DNA from: Atopomonas sediminilitoris
GTDB lineage: Bacteria; Pseudomonadota; Gammaproteobacteria; Pseudomonadales; Pseudomonadaceae
DNA length: 64,000 nt
Assembly (NCBI RefSeq): GCF_022601735.1
Contig: NZ_JAKUMM010000007.1
Span: forward strand, 1-64,000
Direction of reading: 5' to 3'
Part shown: positions 29,068-39,131 of the stretch, one piece after another
Position numbering within the stretch: the stretch's first letter is position 1
Layout: each line of letters begins with the position of its first letter
Notes under the pieces: model-generated
Told to the model about the DNA's origin: nothing
The model's database searches: none
The model's input: only the letters and a program-made list of their open reading frames with translations
Made by a program: the position numbers and the translations under genes

Positions 29068-29699
29068 CACTGCTTGGCCTCGGCTGATTGGCGCGCACGC
29101 GACACCGTGTCAGCCCAAGAGTCGATCACCTTGTCGAGGTTATTGTTGTTGCGACGCATAGAGTCGGCGAACTGATCGCGGAACAACTTACCCACGTTAA
29201 TGCCTTCAATGATCACATTGCGCAGCTTCCACTGCGCACCATCAGCCACCATGGTGTAGCTGACCTTATACAGCGCACCATTGTCGCCCTGCACTTCCAT
29301 ATCGACCGAAGCACGCTGGGCGGTATCACGACCATTACCGGGCAACACACGAATTGCCTGATTGTTGTAGGCCAACAAGGCATTACCGTAGAACTGCACC
29401 AAGCTGCGCTTAAACGTTTCTTCAAAACGCTGCATCTGCTCATTGGACGCGCGACCAATAAACTTAGCCGTCATCACACCGCGCGCAATACCAGGGAAAT
29501 CCGTAACCGGTGACAAAATGGTATTCAGCGACTGATAGAACTGCTCAGGATCTTGCTTAAACTCATCGCGCCGCGTGTTGAGCTCACCCAGCATCTGATC
29601 CACTGTGCTTTGCACAACTTGCTGAGCCGTCGAGGCCCACGCAAAAGCAGGCAACAGCAGGGCTAAACCCAAGAAAAAAGGAGCAAAGAACTTTTTCAT
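29067..29699 (-). CDS. mlaC: MlaC, periplasmic phospholipid-binding shuttle
   Basis: 210 residues: signal peptide (about 1-23, ending AFAWAS) followed by the MlaC/Ttg2 domain, including FPGIARGVMTAKFIGRAS and VIIEGINVGKLFRDQF. It carries phospholipid between the outer-membrane MlaA complex and MlaD. Start at 29699 (MKKFF) follows AGAGAG; the ORF could begin six bases earlier at a TTG, but the ATG is better. It begins 27 bases after mlaD and overlaps mlaB by one base. Confidence 0.95.
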   Translation of the reverse strand: MKKFFAPFFLGLALLLPAFAWASTAQQVVQSTVDQMLGELNTRRDEFKQDPEQFYQSLNTILSPVTDFPGIARGVMTAKFIGRASNEQMQRFEETFKRSLVQFYGNALLAYNNQAIRVLPGNGRDTAQRASVDMEVQGDNGALYKVSYTMVADGAQWKLRNVIIEGINVGKLFRDQFADSMRRNNNNLDKVIDSWADTVSRARQSAEAKQ

Positions 29700-29726
29700 T
29701 ATCAACTCTCTTTTACACGCTCACGG

Positions 29727-30191
29727 TTATTCGTCTTTATTGACCGAATTGAGCAAAAACTTGCCAATCAACTCTTCCAGCACTAACGCCGACTGGGTGT
29801 CGCGAATCGTGTCGCCATCGGCGATCAACTCTTCATCACCACCAACACTGATACCAATGTACTTCTCGCCCAACAGACCCGCGGTGAGGATCGAAGCGGT
29901 AGAGTCCAGCGGCAGGTTATTCACCTCACCCTGAATATCCATCGCCACGCGCCCCATGTAACTGTCGCGATCCAAGTCGATAGCCACCACCTTACCAATA
30001 GTGACGCCAGCCATGGTCACTTTGGCACGCGCAGCCAAACCTGAAATATTGTCGAAATAGGCATAGACCCGATAGGTGTCTTGGGTACTGGCCACGGTCA
30101 AGCCACTGACACGCAAGGCCAACAGCACCAATGCCAGCACTCCCGCCAGCAAAAACAGCCCGACACTGATTTCCAAAGTACGGGTTTTCAT
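29727..30191 (-). CDS. mlaD: MlaD, membrane-anchored MCE-domain lipid-binding subunit
   Basis: 154 residues: one N-terminal transmembrane helix (about 8-28) and a single MCE domain (YFDNISGLAARAKVTMAGVTIGKV...). The protein hexamerises into a periplasmic ring with a lipid channel on MlaE. Its ATG overlaps the mlaE stop by one base (TGATG). Confidence 0.96.
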   Translation of the reverse strand: MKTRTLEISVGLFLLAGVLALVLLALRVSGLTVASTQDTYRVYAYFDNISGLAARAKVTMAGVTIGKVVAIDLDRDSYMGRVAMDIQGEVNNLPLDSTASILTAGLLGEKYIGISVGGDEELIADGDTIRDTQSALVLEELIGKFLLNSVNKDE

Positions 30192-30991
30192 CAGTAATCT
30201 CCGAACATCAGAGCAGTAAGAATAAAGTCCAAGCCCAGCACAGCCAGCGAGGCATGAACCACAGTACGGGTGGTCGCGCGACTGATGCCTTCCGAAGTAG
30301 GCTCGCAGTCATAACCTTGGAACACAGCAATCCAAGTCACCACCACGGCGAACACCACACTCTTGATCACGCCGTTAAGCACGTCATCGTAGAAGTCCAC
30401 CGAATTTTGCATATTGCTCCAAAAGGAGCCTTCAAAGACGCCCAGCCACTCCACAGCCACCATGCTGCCGCCCCAGATGCCGACCACGCTGAAGATGCAG
30501 GCCAGCAAAGGCATGGAAATAAAGCCTGCCCACAGGCGCGGGGCAATCACATATTTGAGCGGGTCAACGCCGATCATCTCCAAGCTAGACAGCTGCTCGG
30601 TCGATTTCATGTTGCCAATTTCAGCGGTTAACGCCGAACCGGCGCGACCGGCAAATAACAACGCCGTGACCACAGGACCAAGCTCACGCAGCAGCGTTAA
30701 AGCCACCATCTGCCCCACGGCTTGTTCTGAGCCGTAATCCGACAAAATGCTGTAGCCCTGCAGCGCCAGCACCATGCCAATAAACACCCCAGACACCACA
30801 ATAATCGCCAGCGACAGCACACCGACCGAGTAAAGCTGCTGCATGAGCAATTGCAGGCGATTACCGAACGAAGCACGCCCTGCGATAGCCAAAAACAAAA
30901 ACACCACCGAACGCCCCATGGCGGCCAACACATCGAGACCTGCACGCCCGAGCAAGGCAATGCGATCCAATACCGTTGTTGCTTTAGCCAC
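30191..30991 (-). CDS. mlaE: MlaE, permease of the Mla phospholipid transporter
   Basis: 266-residue permease with five to six hydrophobic segments. The family core is visible: [76 protein letters not shown]. It forms the membrane channel with MlaF below and MlaD above. Its start lies eight bases inside the mlaF reading frame, giving tight coupling. Confidence 0.97.
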   Translation of the reverse strand: MAKATTVLDRIALLGRAGLDVLAAMGRSVVFLFLAIAGRASFGNRLQLLMQQLYSVGVLSLAIIVVSGVFIGMVLALQGYSILSDYGSEQAVGQMVALTLLRELGPVVTALLFAGRAGSALTAEIGNMKSTEQLSSLEMIGVDPLKYVIAPRLWAGFISMPLLACIFSVVGIWGGSMVAVEWLGVFEGSFWSNMQNSVDFYDDVLNGVIKSVVFAVVVTWIAVFQGYDCEPTSEGISRATTRTVVHASLAVLGLDFILTALMFGDY

Positions 30992-31799
30992 GGACGCCTC
31001 CCAATAAGTCGTCAGCCAGTTTATTGGCCGGAAAATGGAAAGGCACTGGGCCGTCGGGACTGCCCTGCATAAATTGTTTAATGCGCGGATTATCTGAAGC
31101 CATCAGCTCATCAGGGGTGCCATGCCCCAACACCTGGCTATCGCCCACCACATAAATGTAGTCAGCAATGCTGGCCGTTTCGGCCAAGTCATGCGATACC
31201 ACGATACTGGTGATACCCAGTGCATCGTTTAACAGGCGAATCAAGCGCACTAAAACCCCCATCGCAATGGGGTCCTGCCCAACAAAGGGCTCGTCGTACA
31301 GCAGAATTTGCGGATCCAGTGCGATCGCACGCGCCAAGGCCACACGGCGCTTCATGCCGCCAGACAGCTCGTCAGGCATTAAATCGATCGCACCACGCAG
31401 CCCCACGGCCTGCAATTTAAGCAGTACGATGTCGCGAATCATGTCATCGGGTAACTGTGTGTGCACACGCAGTGGGAAAGCGACGTTTTCAAACACACTC
31501 AGATCAGTAAACAAAGCGCCGCTTTGAAACAGCACGCCCATGCGCTTACGCAAATCGAAGAGTTCGGTGCGGGCAAGACTCGGCAGATTGCTGCCATCCA
31601 CCCAAATTTCGCCGCTTTCAGCGCGCAACTGGGCGCCGATCAAACGTAACAAGGTGGTTTTCCCGCAGCCTGACGGACCCATGATGCCCGTGACTTTGCC
31701 GCGCGGAATGGCAATATCCACATTGTTGAAGATAAAACGTTCGCCGCGCCGAAAGGAAACCCCTTTTAGCTCAACCGCGTTGCGTGCGTCAGTAGCCAT
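30984..31799 (-). CDS. mlaF: MlaF, ATP-binding subunit of the Mla phospholipid transporter
   Basis: 271-residue ABC ATPase: Walker [10 protein letters not shown] at 41-49, Q-loop VLFQSGALF, signature [15 protein letters not shown], Walker [14 protein letters not shown] and switch His in VVSHD. The GQDP after Walker B and the C-terminal extension are typical for MlaF/Ttg2A. AAGGAG precedes the ATG. First gene of mlaFEDCB, which continues into ibaG-murA-hisGDC on the same strand. Confidence 0.97.
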   Translation of the reverse strand: MATDARNAVELKGVSFRRGERFIFNNVDIAIPRGKVTGIMGPSGCGKTTLLRLIGAQLRAESGEIWVDGSNLPSLARTELFDLRKRMGVLFQSGALFTDLSVFENVAFPLRVHTQLPDDMIRDIVLLKLQAVGLRGAIDLMPDELSGGMKRRVALARAIALDPQILLYDEPFVGQDPIAMGVLVRLIRLLNDALGITSIVVSHDLAETASIADYIYVVGDSQVLGHGTPDELMASDNPRIKQFMQGSPDGPVPFHFPANKLADDLLGGVRG

Positions 31800-31894
31800 T
31801 CCGACTCCTTGTGAATAACCTCAAAACACCCGCCACATAACTCAACTGCTTCATTTTACTGCCTATTCCCTAGGCGCCTCGGCAGGCGGCGCGC

Positions 31895-31903
31895 ACTATA
31901 TCA
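31895..31903 (-). promoter_or_regulatory. Candidate extended -10 promoter for mlaF
   Basis: TGATATAGT on the minus strand (31903..31895), followed by GCGCGCC. A TTGACT lies further upstream (31929..31924) but at an unfavourable 23-base spacing, so the extended -10 would have to suffice. Confidence 0.35.
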
Positions 31904-32006
31904 CCCGCCCTACTATAGGCCCAAGTCAATCGGCGCGCTTTTTGCCGAATGGCGCGCCGGCCTTGCGCGTTTTAACGCAACCGCATCCCCCTCAGCGCTT
32001 TCAAGG

Positions 32007-32012
32007 TATACT
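32007..32012 (+). promoter_or_regulatory. Candidate -10 box (TATACT) for the kdsD-lpt operon
   Basis: TATACT on the plus strand 34 bases before the kdsD ATG. No good -35 hexamer is visible at 16-18 bases. Confidence 0.35.
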
Positions 32013-32045
32013 GCGGCGTTTTCAGCCGTGCTCCTTATTAACACC

Positions 32046-33020
32046 ATGAGTAATCTGCACCCGCATCTTGTCTCTGCCGAACGCACCATTGGTTTAGAGC
32101 GCAACGCCATCGAACAGCTACAGCGGCAGCTGGATGATCACTTCGTGCGCGCGTGCGACATGATCCTGAATTGCAAAGGCCGTGTTGTGGTGGTCGGCAT
32201 GGGCAAGTCTGGCCATATTGGCAATAAGATTGCCGCCACGCTCGCCAGCACAGGCACGCCGGCTTTTTTTGTGCACCCAGCAGAAGCCAGTCACGGCGAC
32301 ATGGGCATGATCACCAAAGAAGACGTGGTGATCGCGCTGTCTAATTCTGGCTCCACCAGCGAAATCGTCACCCTACTCCCGTTAATCAAGCGCCTCGGCA
32401 TTGCCTTGATCAGCATCACCGGCAACCCACAATCAACACTGGCGCGTAGCGCTGACGCCGCGCTGGATGCTCGCGTTGCCGAAGAAGCCTGCCCACTCAA
32501 CTTGGCCCCCACCTCATCCACAACGGCCGCTTTGGTTCTGGGTGATGCCTTAGCCATTGCGCTTCTAGAGGCGCGCGGCTTTACCGCCGAAGACTTCGCG
32601 TTTTCGCACCCTGGTGGCGCACTGGGTCGACGCTTACTGCTAAAAGTGGACGACATCATGCACAGCGGTGCACGTCTGCCTAAAGTCAGCCCGGACACCT
32701 CGATAAAAGAAGCACTTTTAGAAATGACCCGCCAAGGCCTTGGCCTGACTGCGATCATTGATGAACATGGCGACCTGCAGGGCATCTTCACCGATGGCGA
32801 CCTCCGTCGCACGCTGGACAAGCCGTTGGACTTAGCCAACACCGCGATTGCCGAGGTGATGACACGTCAATGCAAAACCGCCCAACTCGGCCACTTAGCT
32901 GCCGAGGCGCTTAATATCATGGAGCAAAGCAAAATCGCCGGCCTGATCGTGGTTGATGAGCACAACAAACCCGTCGGCGCCCTCAACATGCACGACTTGC
33001 TTCGCGCTGGAGTTGTTTAA
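32046..33020 (+). CDS. kdsD: Arabinose-5-phosphate isomerase
   Basis: 324 residues; converts ribulose-5-phosphate to arabinose-5-phosphate for KDO, the inner-core sugar of LPS. SIS domain (about 40-180: VVVGMGKSGHIGNKIAATLASTGTPAFFVHPAEASHGDMGM, SNSGSTSEI) and two CBS domains (about 205-324). ATG at 32046 is chosen by homology; no clear Shine-Dalgarno precedes it or the in-frame GTG at 32028. Heads kdsD-kdsC-lptC-lptA-lptB; the next ATG overlaps its stop by one base. Confidence 0.95.
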   Translation: MSNLHPHLVSAERTIGLERNAIEQLQRQLDDHFVRACDMILNCKGRVVVVGMGKSGHIGNKIAATLASTGTPAFFVHPAEASHGDMGMITKEDVVIALSNSGSTSEIVTLLPLIKRLGIALISITGNPQSTLARSADAALDARVAEEACPLNLAPTSSTTAALVLGDALAIALLEARGFTAEDFAFSHPGGALGRRLLLKVDDIMHSGARLPKVSPDTSIKEALLEMTRQGLGLTAIIDEHGDLQGIFTDGDLRRTLDKPLDLANTAIAEVMTRQCKTAQLGHLAAEALNIMEQSKIAGLIVVDEHNKPVGALNMHDLLRAGVV

Positions 33021-33550
33021 TGAACCCATCACTGACCCGCCGCGCACAAGCCATTCGCCTAGCCGTTTTCGATGTCGACGGCGTCCTAACCGACGGCAAG
33101 CTGTACTTCTTACCCGATGGCAGTGAGTTTAAAACCTTCAACACGCTCGATGGTCACGGCATCAAAATGCTGATGCAGGCCGGCATTCAAACCGCCATCA
33201 TCACCGGACGCAGCAGCGCCGTGGTGGAGCGTCGCGCTAAAAACCTTGGCATTCAGCACCTGTTTCAAGGGCGCGAAGATAAATTCATTGCGCTCAATGA
33301 GCTATTGGGCAGCCTCGAAGAGCCCATCAGCCTTGAGCAAGTCGCCTACCTAGGAGACGACCTGCCCGACCTAACCGCCATCCGCCGTGTAGGCTTAGGC
33401 ATGGCCGTGGCCAGCGGCGATGCTTTTGTTCGTCAGCACGCCCACGGCGTCACCCAAGCCGCCGGTGGCGCCGGTGCCGCTCGTGAGTTTTGCGAGTTTA
33501 TTCTTCAAGCACAGGGCAAACTGGAAGCCCTGCAGCACGCTTACCTCTGA
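33020..33550 (+). CDS. kdsC: 3-deoxy-D-manno-octulosonate 8-phosphate phosphatase
   Basis: 176-residue HAD-superfamily phosphatase (C0 subclass without a cap domain) releasing KDO from KDO-8-P. Catalytic Asp18 and Asp20 lie in FDVDGVLTDG, the Thr/Ser motif in IITGRSS, and the late acidic motif in YLGDDLPDL. The ATG overlaps the kdsD stop (TAATG). Length normal. Confidence 0.97.
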   Translation: MNPSLTRRAQAIRLAVFDVDGVLTDGKLYFLPDGSEFKTFNTLDGHGIKMLMQAGIQTAIITGRSSAVVERRAKNLGIQHLFQGREDKFIALNELLGSLEEPISLEQVAYLGDDLPDLTAIRRVGLGMAVASGDAFVRQHAHGVTQAAGGAGAAREFCEFILQAQGKLEALQHAYL

Positions 33551-33557
33551 GGACGCC

Positions 33558-34127
33558 ATGCCACGTTACGTGCAAATTGCCCTATTAGGTTTAGCCGGTA
33601 TCGGCTTACTGGCGATCGGCTACTGGAACATCAGCCCCGACAGCTTTAATAAGGCGCCAAAAACCAGCACCACTGAGCAAGACATCGACTACTACGTGGT
33701 GGGCGCAACCACGCGCGCCTTTAACGAAGACGGCAGCAAGAAATACTTCATGACCGCCACCCGCCTAGACCACCTCAAAGCCAGCGACGTAACCCTTGTT
33801 GAAGTGCCGCACCTCAAGCTATTTCGCAGCAATGAGGCCGAACCGTGGCTGGTGGATGCGCGCAAAGGCGAAGTCAGCCCCGGCGGCAAAGAGGTTGAGC
33901 TCATCGAGCAAGTTAAGATCGACCACCTCGATATCAAGCAGCAACGCACAACGCTGACCACCTCGCGTCTGACGGTTATTCCCGATAAGGATTATGCCGA
34001 AACCGCACAACCCGTTAGAATCGACGCCGCCAACGGCACCACCACCGCTACCGGCATGCGCGCTTACCTCAAGGAAAGTCGCATGCAATTGCTTTCAAAT
34101 GTAAGAGGACAGCATGAAGCGCCTTGA
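33558..34127 (+). CDS. lptC: LptC, inner-membrane LPS export component
   Basis: 189 residues: one N-terminal transmembrane helix (about 7-22) and a periplasmic beta-jellyroll domain that receives LPS from LptB2FG and hands it to LptA. Start at 33558 (MPRYVQIA) follows TGAGGA; the longer open frame from 33420 overlaps kdsC and is not coding. Its last 14 bases overlap lptA. Confidence 0.93.
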   Translation: MPRYVQIALLGLAGIGLLAIGYWNISPDSFNKAPKTSTTEQDIDYYVVGATTRAFNEDGSKKYFMTATRLDHLKASDVTLVEVPHLKLFRSNEAEPWLVDARKGEVSPGGKEVELIEQVKIDHLDIKQQRTTLTTSRLTVIPDKDYAETAQPVRIDAANGTTTATGMRAYLKESRMQLLSNVRGQHEAP

Positions 34128-34644
34128 TTTCTCTGCCGGCCTATTGGGCCTGAGCCTGCTGCTGGGATGCGCACACAGCTGGGCATTACCCGCCGACCGC
34201 GAACAACCGATTCGCATCCAAGCTGACGCCGCCGAGCTAGACGACCGTCAGGGCGTTGCCGTGTACACCGGCGCTGTGGTCGTCACCCAGGGCACCCTGC
34301 AAATCACCGGCGACAAGGTCACCCTTACCCGCGACGCCACCGGTGAAGTCGACATCGTCACCGCCGTCGGCAACTTAGCGCAGTATCAACAGCAGCCCTC
34401 CAGCGACAAACAGCTGGTTAAAGCTTGGGGCCGCACGATCCAATACAAAGCCGCCAGCGAACGCATCATCCTGATCGATCAGGCCAAGGTCGTACAGGAA
34501 GGCAACACCTTCGAAGGCGAGAAGATCATTTACGACACAGCACGGCAAATCGTTAACGCCGGCCGCGCTACCGGCAACACCGTCAATACGCCGCGTCCGC
34601 GCATTGACATGGTGATTCAACCGAAGAAGAAGCAGGACAACTGA
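34114..34644 (+). CDS. lptA: LptA, periplasmic LPS transport bridge protein
   Basis: 176 residues: signal peptide (about 1-25, ending SWALP) and the OstA-like/LptA beta-jellyroll ([43 protein letters not shown]). It polymerises head-to-tail to bridge LptC and LptD. It lies between lptC and lptB with overlaps on both sides. The C-terminal PKKKQDN tail is basic, as often in Pseudomonas. Confidence 0.96.
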   Translation: MKRLDFSAGLLGLSLLLGCAHSWALPADREQPIRIQADAAELDDRQGVAVYTGAVVVTQGTLQITGDKVTLTRDATGEVDIVTAVGNLAQYQQQPSSDKQLVKAWGRTIQYKAASERIILIDQAKVVQEGNTFEGEKIIYDTARQIVNAGRATGNTVNTPRPRIDMVIQPKKKQDN

Positions 34645-35369
34645 TGGCGACCCTCAAAGCCCAACACTTGGCCAAGAGTTACAACAAACGCCAAGTGGTG
34701 CGTGACGTCTCAGTGGTCATTGATAGCGGCCAAGTCGTGGGCTTGCTGGGGCCCAACGGCGCCGGCAAAACGACCTGTTTCTACATGATCGTTGGCTTAG
34801 TACAGGCCGACCAAGGTCGCGTTTTGATTGATGATTTGGACGTAACGCGCCGCCCCATGCACGGCCGCGCCCGCGCCGGCATTGGCTATCTGCCGCAAGA
34901 AGCATCTATTTTTCGCAAGCTGACCGTAGCCGACAACATCATGGGCATTTTAGAAACCCGCAGCGAGCTGTCACGCAGCCAACGTCGCGACATGCTCGAA
35001 AGCCTGCTGCAGGAATTTCACATCACCCATATTCGTGACAACCTCGGCATGAGCTTGTCCGGCGGTGAACGCCGTCGTGTGGAAATCGCGCGCGCGTTAG
35101 CCACCGAGCCACGCTTCATCCTGCTGGATGAACCCTTTGCCGGCGTTGACCCAATCTCCGTTGGCGACATCAAGCAAATTATTCAGCAATTAAAAGATCG
35201 CGGTATCGGCGTTTTGATCACCGACCACAACGTGCGTGAAACCTTAGACATTTGTGAGCACGCCTACATCGTCAGCGAAGGCCGCCTGATCGCTGAAGGC
35301 ACCGCCGAAGAAGTGCTCGCTAACCAGCAGGTACGCGACGTCTATCTTGGCGAAAGCTTCCGTCTGTAA
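34644..35369 (+). CDS. lptB: LptB, ATPase of the LPS export ABC transporter
   Basis: 241-residue ABC ATPase: Walker [10 protein letters not shown] near 38, Q-loop [14 protein letters not shown], signature [15 protein letters not shown], Walker [14 protein letters not shown], switch His in [10 protein letters not shown]. The [11 protein letters not shown] and [14 protein letters not shown] segments are diagnostic for LptB. ATG overlaps the lptA stop (TGATG). Confidence 0.98.
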   Translation: MATLKAQHLAKSYNKRQVVRDVSVVIDSGQVVGLLGPNGAGKTTCFYMIVGLVQADQGRVLIDDLDVTRRPMHGRARAGIGYLPQEASIFRKLTVADNIMGILETRSELSRSQRRDMLESLLQEFHITHIRDNLGMSLSGGERRRVEIARALATEPRFILLDEPFAGVDPISVGDIKQIIQQLKDRGIGVLITDHNVRETLDICEHAYIVSEGRLIAEGTAEEVLANQQVRDVYLGESFRL

Positions 35370-35380
35370 TCAGCGCAACA

Positions 35381-35400
35381 CATGCTCCGCTCGGAGCATG
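35381..35400. repeat. Perfect palindrome between lptB and rpoN
   Basis: CATGCTCCG and CGGAGCATG separated by two bases, 11 bases after the lptB stop. No T run follows, so it is either a weak terminator or a protein-binding palindrome. Confidence 0.5.
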
Positions 35401-35458
35401 TGAAACTTTCTTCACGTATTCCTCAAGCACGTCTAGGCAAACTGCACCTTATCGGGCA

Positions 35459-35464
35459 TATAAT
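35459..35464 (+). promoter_or_regulatory. Candidate -10 box (TATAAT) for rpoN
   Basis: Perfect TATAAT 80 bases upstream of rpoN. No strong -35 at the expected distance. It suggests rpoN can be transcribed separately from lptB. Confidence 0.5.
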
Positions 35465-35544
35465 TTGCTAAAGCGCACTCGCGCACGGCTTCCGCAGTTA
35501 ACGCCCAATACGGCGCATGAAGACAAGGTGCTAAGCTTCCGCTC

Positions 35545-37050
35545 ATGAAACCTACGCTCGTCCTAAAAATGGGGCAGCAGCTGACGATGACCCCGCAGCT
35601 GCAGCAAGCCATCCGCCTCCTACAACTTTCCACGCTCGATTTGCGTCAGGAAATCCAAGAAGCGTTGGAAACCAACCCCATGCTGGAAATGCCCGAAGAC
35701 GGCGACGACGACTACGATCAAAACAGTGACGGTAACGACAGCGACGGTGATGACATCCAGCATCCCGAGCCGGCCAAGATTGAAGCGCTCAACAGCGACA
35801 ACGCCACGCCCGACGACATCGACACCGATCAATGGGAAGACCGCATCCCCAATGAGCTACCCGTCGATACTGCATGGGAAGACATCTACCAAACCTCTGC
35901 CAGCAGCCTACCGGCCTCCAGCGATGACGATGAGTGGGACTTCACCCAGCGCACCGGTGCTGGGGTAAGCCTGCAAGGGCACCTGTTGTGGCAACTTAAC
36001 CTCGCCCCGATGAATGATCGCGACCGCATGATCGCCATCACCTTGATCGACGCCATCAACAGCGACGGCTACCTCGAAGAAAGTCTGGAAGAAATCCTCA
36101 GCGCCTTCGAGCCCGAACTGGACGTTGAGCTTGATGAAGTGGAAATGGTGCTGCACCGCATCCAGCAATTTGAGCCGGTCGGCATTGCGGCGCGCGATCT
36201 CGGCGAGTGTCTTCTCCTGCAATTGCGCCAACTGCCCGAAGACACCCCGCTATTGGCCACCACTAGGCGCTTAGTCACGGACTATCTCGACGTACTCGGC
36301 AGTCGTGACTACAGCCAGCTGATGCGCCGCATGAAGCTCAGCGAAGACGAGCTCAAGGGCGTCATCACCCTCATACAAACGCTAAACCCGCGCCCAGCCG
36401 CACAAATTGCCGCCAGCGAGCCGGAATACGTCACCCCTGATGTCATCGTCACGCGCGACAATGGCCGCTGGCTGGTAGAACTCAATAGCGATGCCATGCC
36501 ACGCCTGCGCGTTAACCGGCAGTACTCGTCACTGGTCAAGCGCGCCGACAGCAGCGCCGACAACAGCTACATGCGCAACAACCTGCAAGAGGCACGCTGG
36601 TTCATTAAAAGCCTGCAAAGCCGCAACGAAACCCTGATGAAAGTCGCCACGCAGATTGTTGAACAACAGCGCGGCTTTCTTGAGTACGGCGAAGAAGCCA
36701 TGAAGCCCATGGTGCTCGCCGACATCGCCGAGATTGTTGGCATGCATGAATCAACCATCTCGCGCGTGACCACACAAAAGTACATGCACACCCCGCGCGG
36801 CATTTTCGAGCTGAAATATTTCTTCTCCAGCCACGTCAGTACCGCAGAAGGCGGCGAGTGTTCCTCCACCGCCATTCGCGCCATGATCAAGAAATTGGTC
36901 AGTGCTGAAAACCCGAAAAAGCCGTTGAGCGACAGCAAGATCGCTGGTCTACTGGAAGAGCAAGGCATCCAGGTCGCCCGCCGCACCATTGCCAAGTATC
37001 GAGAATCTTTGGGAATTCTCTCCTCCAGCGAGCGCAAACGGCTGGTGTAA
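35545..37050 (+). CDS. rpoN: RNA polymerase sigma-54 factor
   Basis: 501 residues. Region I, Gln/Leu-rich (about 1-50, [28 protein letters not shown]), makes contact with enhancer-binding proteins; an acidic Region II follows (about 50-130); Region III contains core binding, helix-turn-helix ([20 protein letters not shown]) and the RpoN box [12 protein letters not shown] near the C-terminus. Complete and standard. Downstream neighbours hpf, ptsN, rapZ and ptsO are the usual rpoN cluster, linking sigma-54 to the nitrogen-PTS. Confidence 0.99.
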   Translation: MKPTLVLKMGQQLTMTPQLQQAIRLLQLSTLDLRQEIQEALETNPMLEMPEDGDDDYDQNSDGNDSDGDDIQHPEPAKIEALNSDNATPDDIDTDQWEDRIPNELPVDTAWEDIYQTSASSLPASSDDDEWDFTQRTGAGVSLQGHLLWQLNLAPMNDRDRMIAITLIDAINSDGYLEESLEEILSAFEPELDVELDEVEMVLHRIQQFEPVGIAARDLGECLLLQLRQLPEDTPLLATTRRLVTDYLDVLGSRDYSQLMRRMKLSEDELKGVITLIQTLNPRPAAQIAASEPEYVTPDVIVTRDNGRWLVELNSDAMPRLRVNRQYSSLVKRADSSADNSYMRNNLQEARWFIKSLQSRNETLMKVATQIVEQQRGFLEYGEEAMKPMVLADIAEIVGMHESTISRVTTQKYMHTPRGIFELKYFFSSHVSTAEGGECSSTAIRAMIKKLVSAENPKKPLSDSKIAGLLEEQGIQVARRTIAKYRESLGILSSSERKRLV

Positions 37051-37088
37051 ATTTGTTGACCTGAAGCAGGCATCCGTACCGCAGTTTG

Positions 37089-37102
37089 ACTAACCTGTTA
37101 GT
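37089..37102. promoter_or_regulatory. Short inverted repeat upstream of hpf
   Basis: ACTAAC-CT-GTTAGT in the 81-base rpoN-hpf gap, 30 bases before the hpf start. It could be a small operator or an mRNA hairpin; no partner protein can be named. Confidence 0.3.
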
Positions 37103-37131
37103 AAAACCACAGGCACCAAGGAGACAGCTGT

Positions 37132-37440
37132 ATGCAAGTCAATATCAGTGGCCACCAGCTTGAAGTTACCGAACCTCTGCGCGAATACATCCAGGAAAAA
37201 CTCAAAAAACTGGAGCGACATTTCGATAAAATCACCAACGTGCAAGTCACCATGGAAGTCGAAAAACTCCGCCAGAAAGTCGAAGCCACCTTGCATATCA
37301 CCGGCGGCACCATCGCCGCTAACGCCGAACACGACGACATGTACGCCGCCATCGACCTGTTAACCGACAAGCTCGACAGGCAGCTAATCAAACACAAAGA
37401 AAAACATTCCGATCGCTTACAAGGCGTCGGCACTCGTTAA
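37132..37440 (+). CDS. hpf: Ribosome hibernation promoting factor (short/YhbH type)
   Basis: 102 residues, beta-alpha-beta-beta-beta-alpha fold: MQVNISGHQLEVTEPLREYIQEKLKKLERHF, then NVQVTMEVEKLRQKVEATLHITGG, and an acidic, then basic C-terminus. It binds the 30S decoding region in stationary phase and promotes 100S dimers. AAGGAG lies eight bases before the ATG. In the rpoN cluster as in other gammaproteobacteria. Confidence 0.97.
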   Translation: MQVNISGHQLEVTEPLREYIQEKLKKLERHFDKITNVQVTMEVEKLRQKVEATLHITGGTIAANAEHDDMYAAIDLLTDKLDRQLIKHKEKHSDRLQGVGTR

Positions 37441-37459
37441 CTACACGACCTCATATAGC

Positions 37460-37924
37460 ATGATTCGATTGCAGCAAATCCTGACCCCTGAACGCTCCTT
37501 AGTGAACGTTCAGGGTGGCAGCAAAAAACGCGTTCTTGAGCATATCGCCGAGCTGGTCGCCAAAGACCAGCCCGGCCTTAGCGCGGACACCATCTTTGAC
37601 AGCTTAATCGCGCGCGAGCGTTTGGGCTCGACAGGCTTTGGTAACGGCATCGCCATCCCGCATTGCCGCATCGCCGGCGCGAGCGAGCCCATGAGCATGG
37701 TGCTGCACTTAAGCGACGCCATTGACTTTGACGCGCTCGACGGCGCCCCTGTTGATCTTCTGTTCGTGCTTTTAGTCCCAGAAGAAGCCACCGACGAGCA
37801 CCTTGAGTTACTCAGCCAAGTCGCTGGCCTGCTCGATAAACCGGCGATTCGCCAACAATTACGCGACGCTGACAGTAACCAAGCACTGTATCAAACCATC
37901 GTTGATCTGCAGCAGGCCGCCTAA
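37460..37924 (+). CDS. ptsN: Nitrogen-PTS enzyme IIA
   Basis: 154-residue EIIA-Ntr of the fructose/mannitol type, with the phospho-accepting His68 in GIAIPHCRI. It receives phosphate from NPr (ptsO, three genes along) and regulates potassium, nitrogen and carbon functions rather than sugar transport. 19 bases after hpf; one base before rapZ. Confidence 0.97.
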   Translation: MIRLQQILTPERSLVNVQGGSKKRVLEHIAELVAKDQPGLSADTIFDSLIARERLGSTGFGNGIAIPHCRIAGASEPMSMVLHLSDAIDFDALDGAPVDLLFVLLVPEEATDEHLELLSQVAGLLDKPAIRQQLRDADSNQALYQTIVDLQQAA

Positions 37925-37925
37925 T

Positions 37926-38786
37926 ATGCGTTTAATTGTGGTCAGCGGGCGCTCTGGGTCAGGCAAAAGTACTGCCCTCAACGTGCTGGAGGACCACGGC
38001 TATTACTGTATCGACAACCTACCGGCCGGCCTGCTGATTGATCTTGCCGAGCGCACGCTGGCCAGCAATGACCTGCTCTACCCCAAAATTGCCGTTTCTA
38101 TCGATGCTCGCAATCTACCGGGGCAACTGGAGCGCTTCCCAGAGCTGCTGCAAGAAGTCCGCAGTCGCAACATTCGCTGCGACGTCGTGTTTTTAGATGC
38201 CGATGATGAAACCCTACTTAAGCGTTTCTCCGAGACGCGCCGCAAGCACCCGCTTACCAGCGAGGAACGCTCCCTCGCCGAAGCCATTGCCGACGAGGGC
38301 AAAGTACTGGGCGCCATCAGCGATTTGTGCGACCTCAAAGTCGATACCACGTCACTAAATCTCTACCAGCTCAAAGACTTACTCAAGCTGCGCTTACTGG
38401 ATGAGCCTGAACCGGGCACCGCTTTTCTGATAGAATCGTTTGGCTTCAAGCGTGGAGTCCCGATCGACGCCGACGTAGTGTTTGATGTGCGTTGCTTGCC
38501 TAATCCTTATTGGAAACCAGAAATACGGAGCTTTTCTGGATTAGAGCAACCGGTGATCGACTATCTCAGCGCACAGCCCGAGGTGGACGAAATGTTCACC
38601 GACATCTTCACTTATCTAAGCAAGTGGCTACCTCGCTTCGCGGCCAGTAACCGCTCGTACGTGACGGTGGCGATTGGCTGTACCGGCGGACACCACCGCT
38701 CAGTGTATTTGGCCGAGAAAACCGCCAACGCACTCAAAAACACATTACGCAATGTGCAGGTCCGTCACCGTGATTTGCACGGCTAA
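37926..38786 (+). CDS. rapZ: RapZ, RNase adapter protein
   Basis: 286 residues. P-loop GRSGSGKST at 8-16, Walker-B-like [11 protein letters not shown], and the C-terminal domain with [20 protein letters not shown]. In E. coli it directs RNase E to GlmZ RNA and senses glucosamine-6-phosphate. The start at 37926 is one base after the ptsN stop. The longer open frame from 37803 is in a different phase of ptsN and not real. Confidence 0.96.
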   Translation: MRLIVVSGRSGSGKSTALNVLEDHGYYCIDNLPAGLLIDLAERTLASNDLLYPKIAVSIDARNLPGQLERFPELLQEVRSRNIRCDVVFLDADDETLLKRFSETRRKHPLTSEERSLAEAIADEGKVLGAISDLCDLKVDTTSLNLYQLKDLLKLRLLDEPEPGTAFLIESFGFKRGVPIDADVVFDVRCLPNPYWKPEIRSFSGLEQPVIDYLSAQPEVDEMFTDIFTYLSKWLPRFAASNRSYVTVAIGCTGGHHRSVYLAEKTANALKNTLRNVQVRHRDLHG

Positions 38787-38794
38787 GGACTCGC

Positions 38795-39067
38795 ATGCCA
38801 ACAACCGACATCACCATCATCAATAAACTGGGCTTACATGCCCGTGCAGCGGCCAAGCTGGTCGGTGTGGCGGCGCAATTTAGTGCCAAGGTGAATGTCG
38901 GGCGCACGCAAGATAAATTAGTCGACGCCAAAAGTATTATGTCGGTGATGCTGCTGGCCGCCGCCAAAGGTTCGACCATTCATATCCACACTGAGGGAGA
39001 CGACGCGGATCAAGCGCTGCAAGCAGTCATTGCGCTGATCAACAATCGCTTTGACGAACCCGAATAG
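38795..39067 (+). CDS. ptsO: NPr, HPr-like phosphocarrier of the nitrogen PTS
   Basis: 90 residues of the HPr family. Phosphorylated His15 is in NKLGLHARAAAKLV, and the second-site region reads SIMSVMLLAAAKGS. It carries phosphate from EI-Ntr (PtsP) to PtsN. AAGGA precedes the ATG, eight bases after rapZ. Completes rpoN-hpf-ptsN-rapZ-ptsO. Confidence 0.97.
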   Translation: MPTTDITIINKLGLHARAAAKLVGVAAQFSAKVNVGRTQDKLVDAKSIMSVMLLAAAKGSTIHIHTEGDDADQALQAVIALINNRFDEPE

Positions 39068-39131
39068 CACTGTGACCTGACCCCATCGTCACCCGTCACA
39101 TTCGCCGATTCATCACCTGTAGGGAGCTGTC

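Noticed and set aside
32291..32842. 183-codon minus-strand frame opposite kdsD
   Set aside because: Serine/arginine-rich antisense shadow without ribosome site or known fold.
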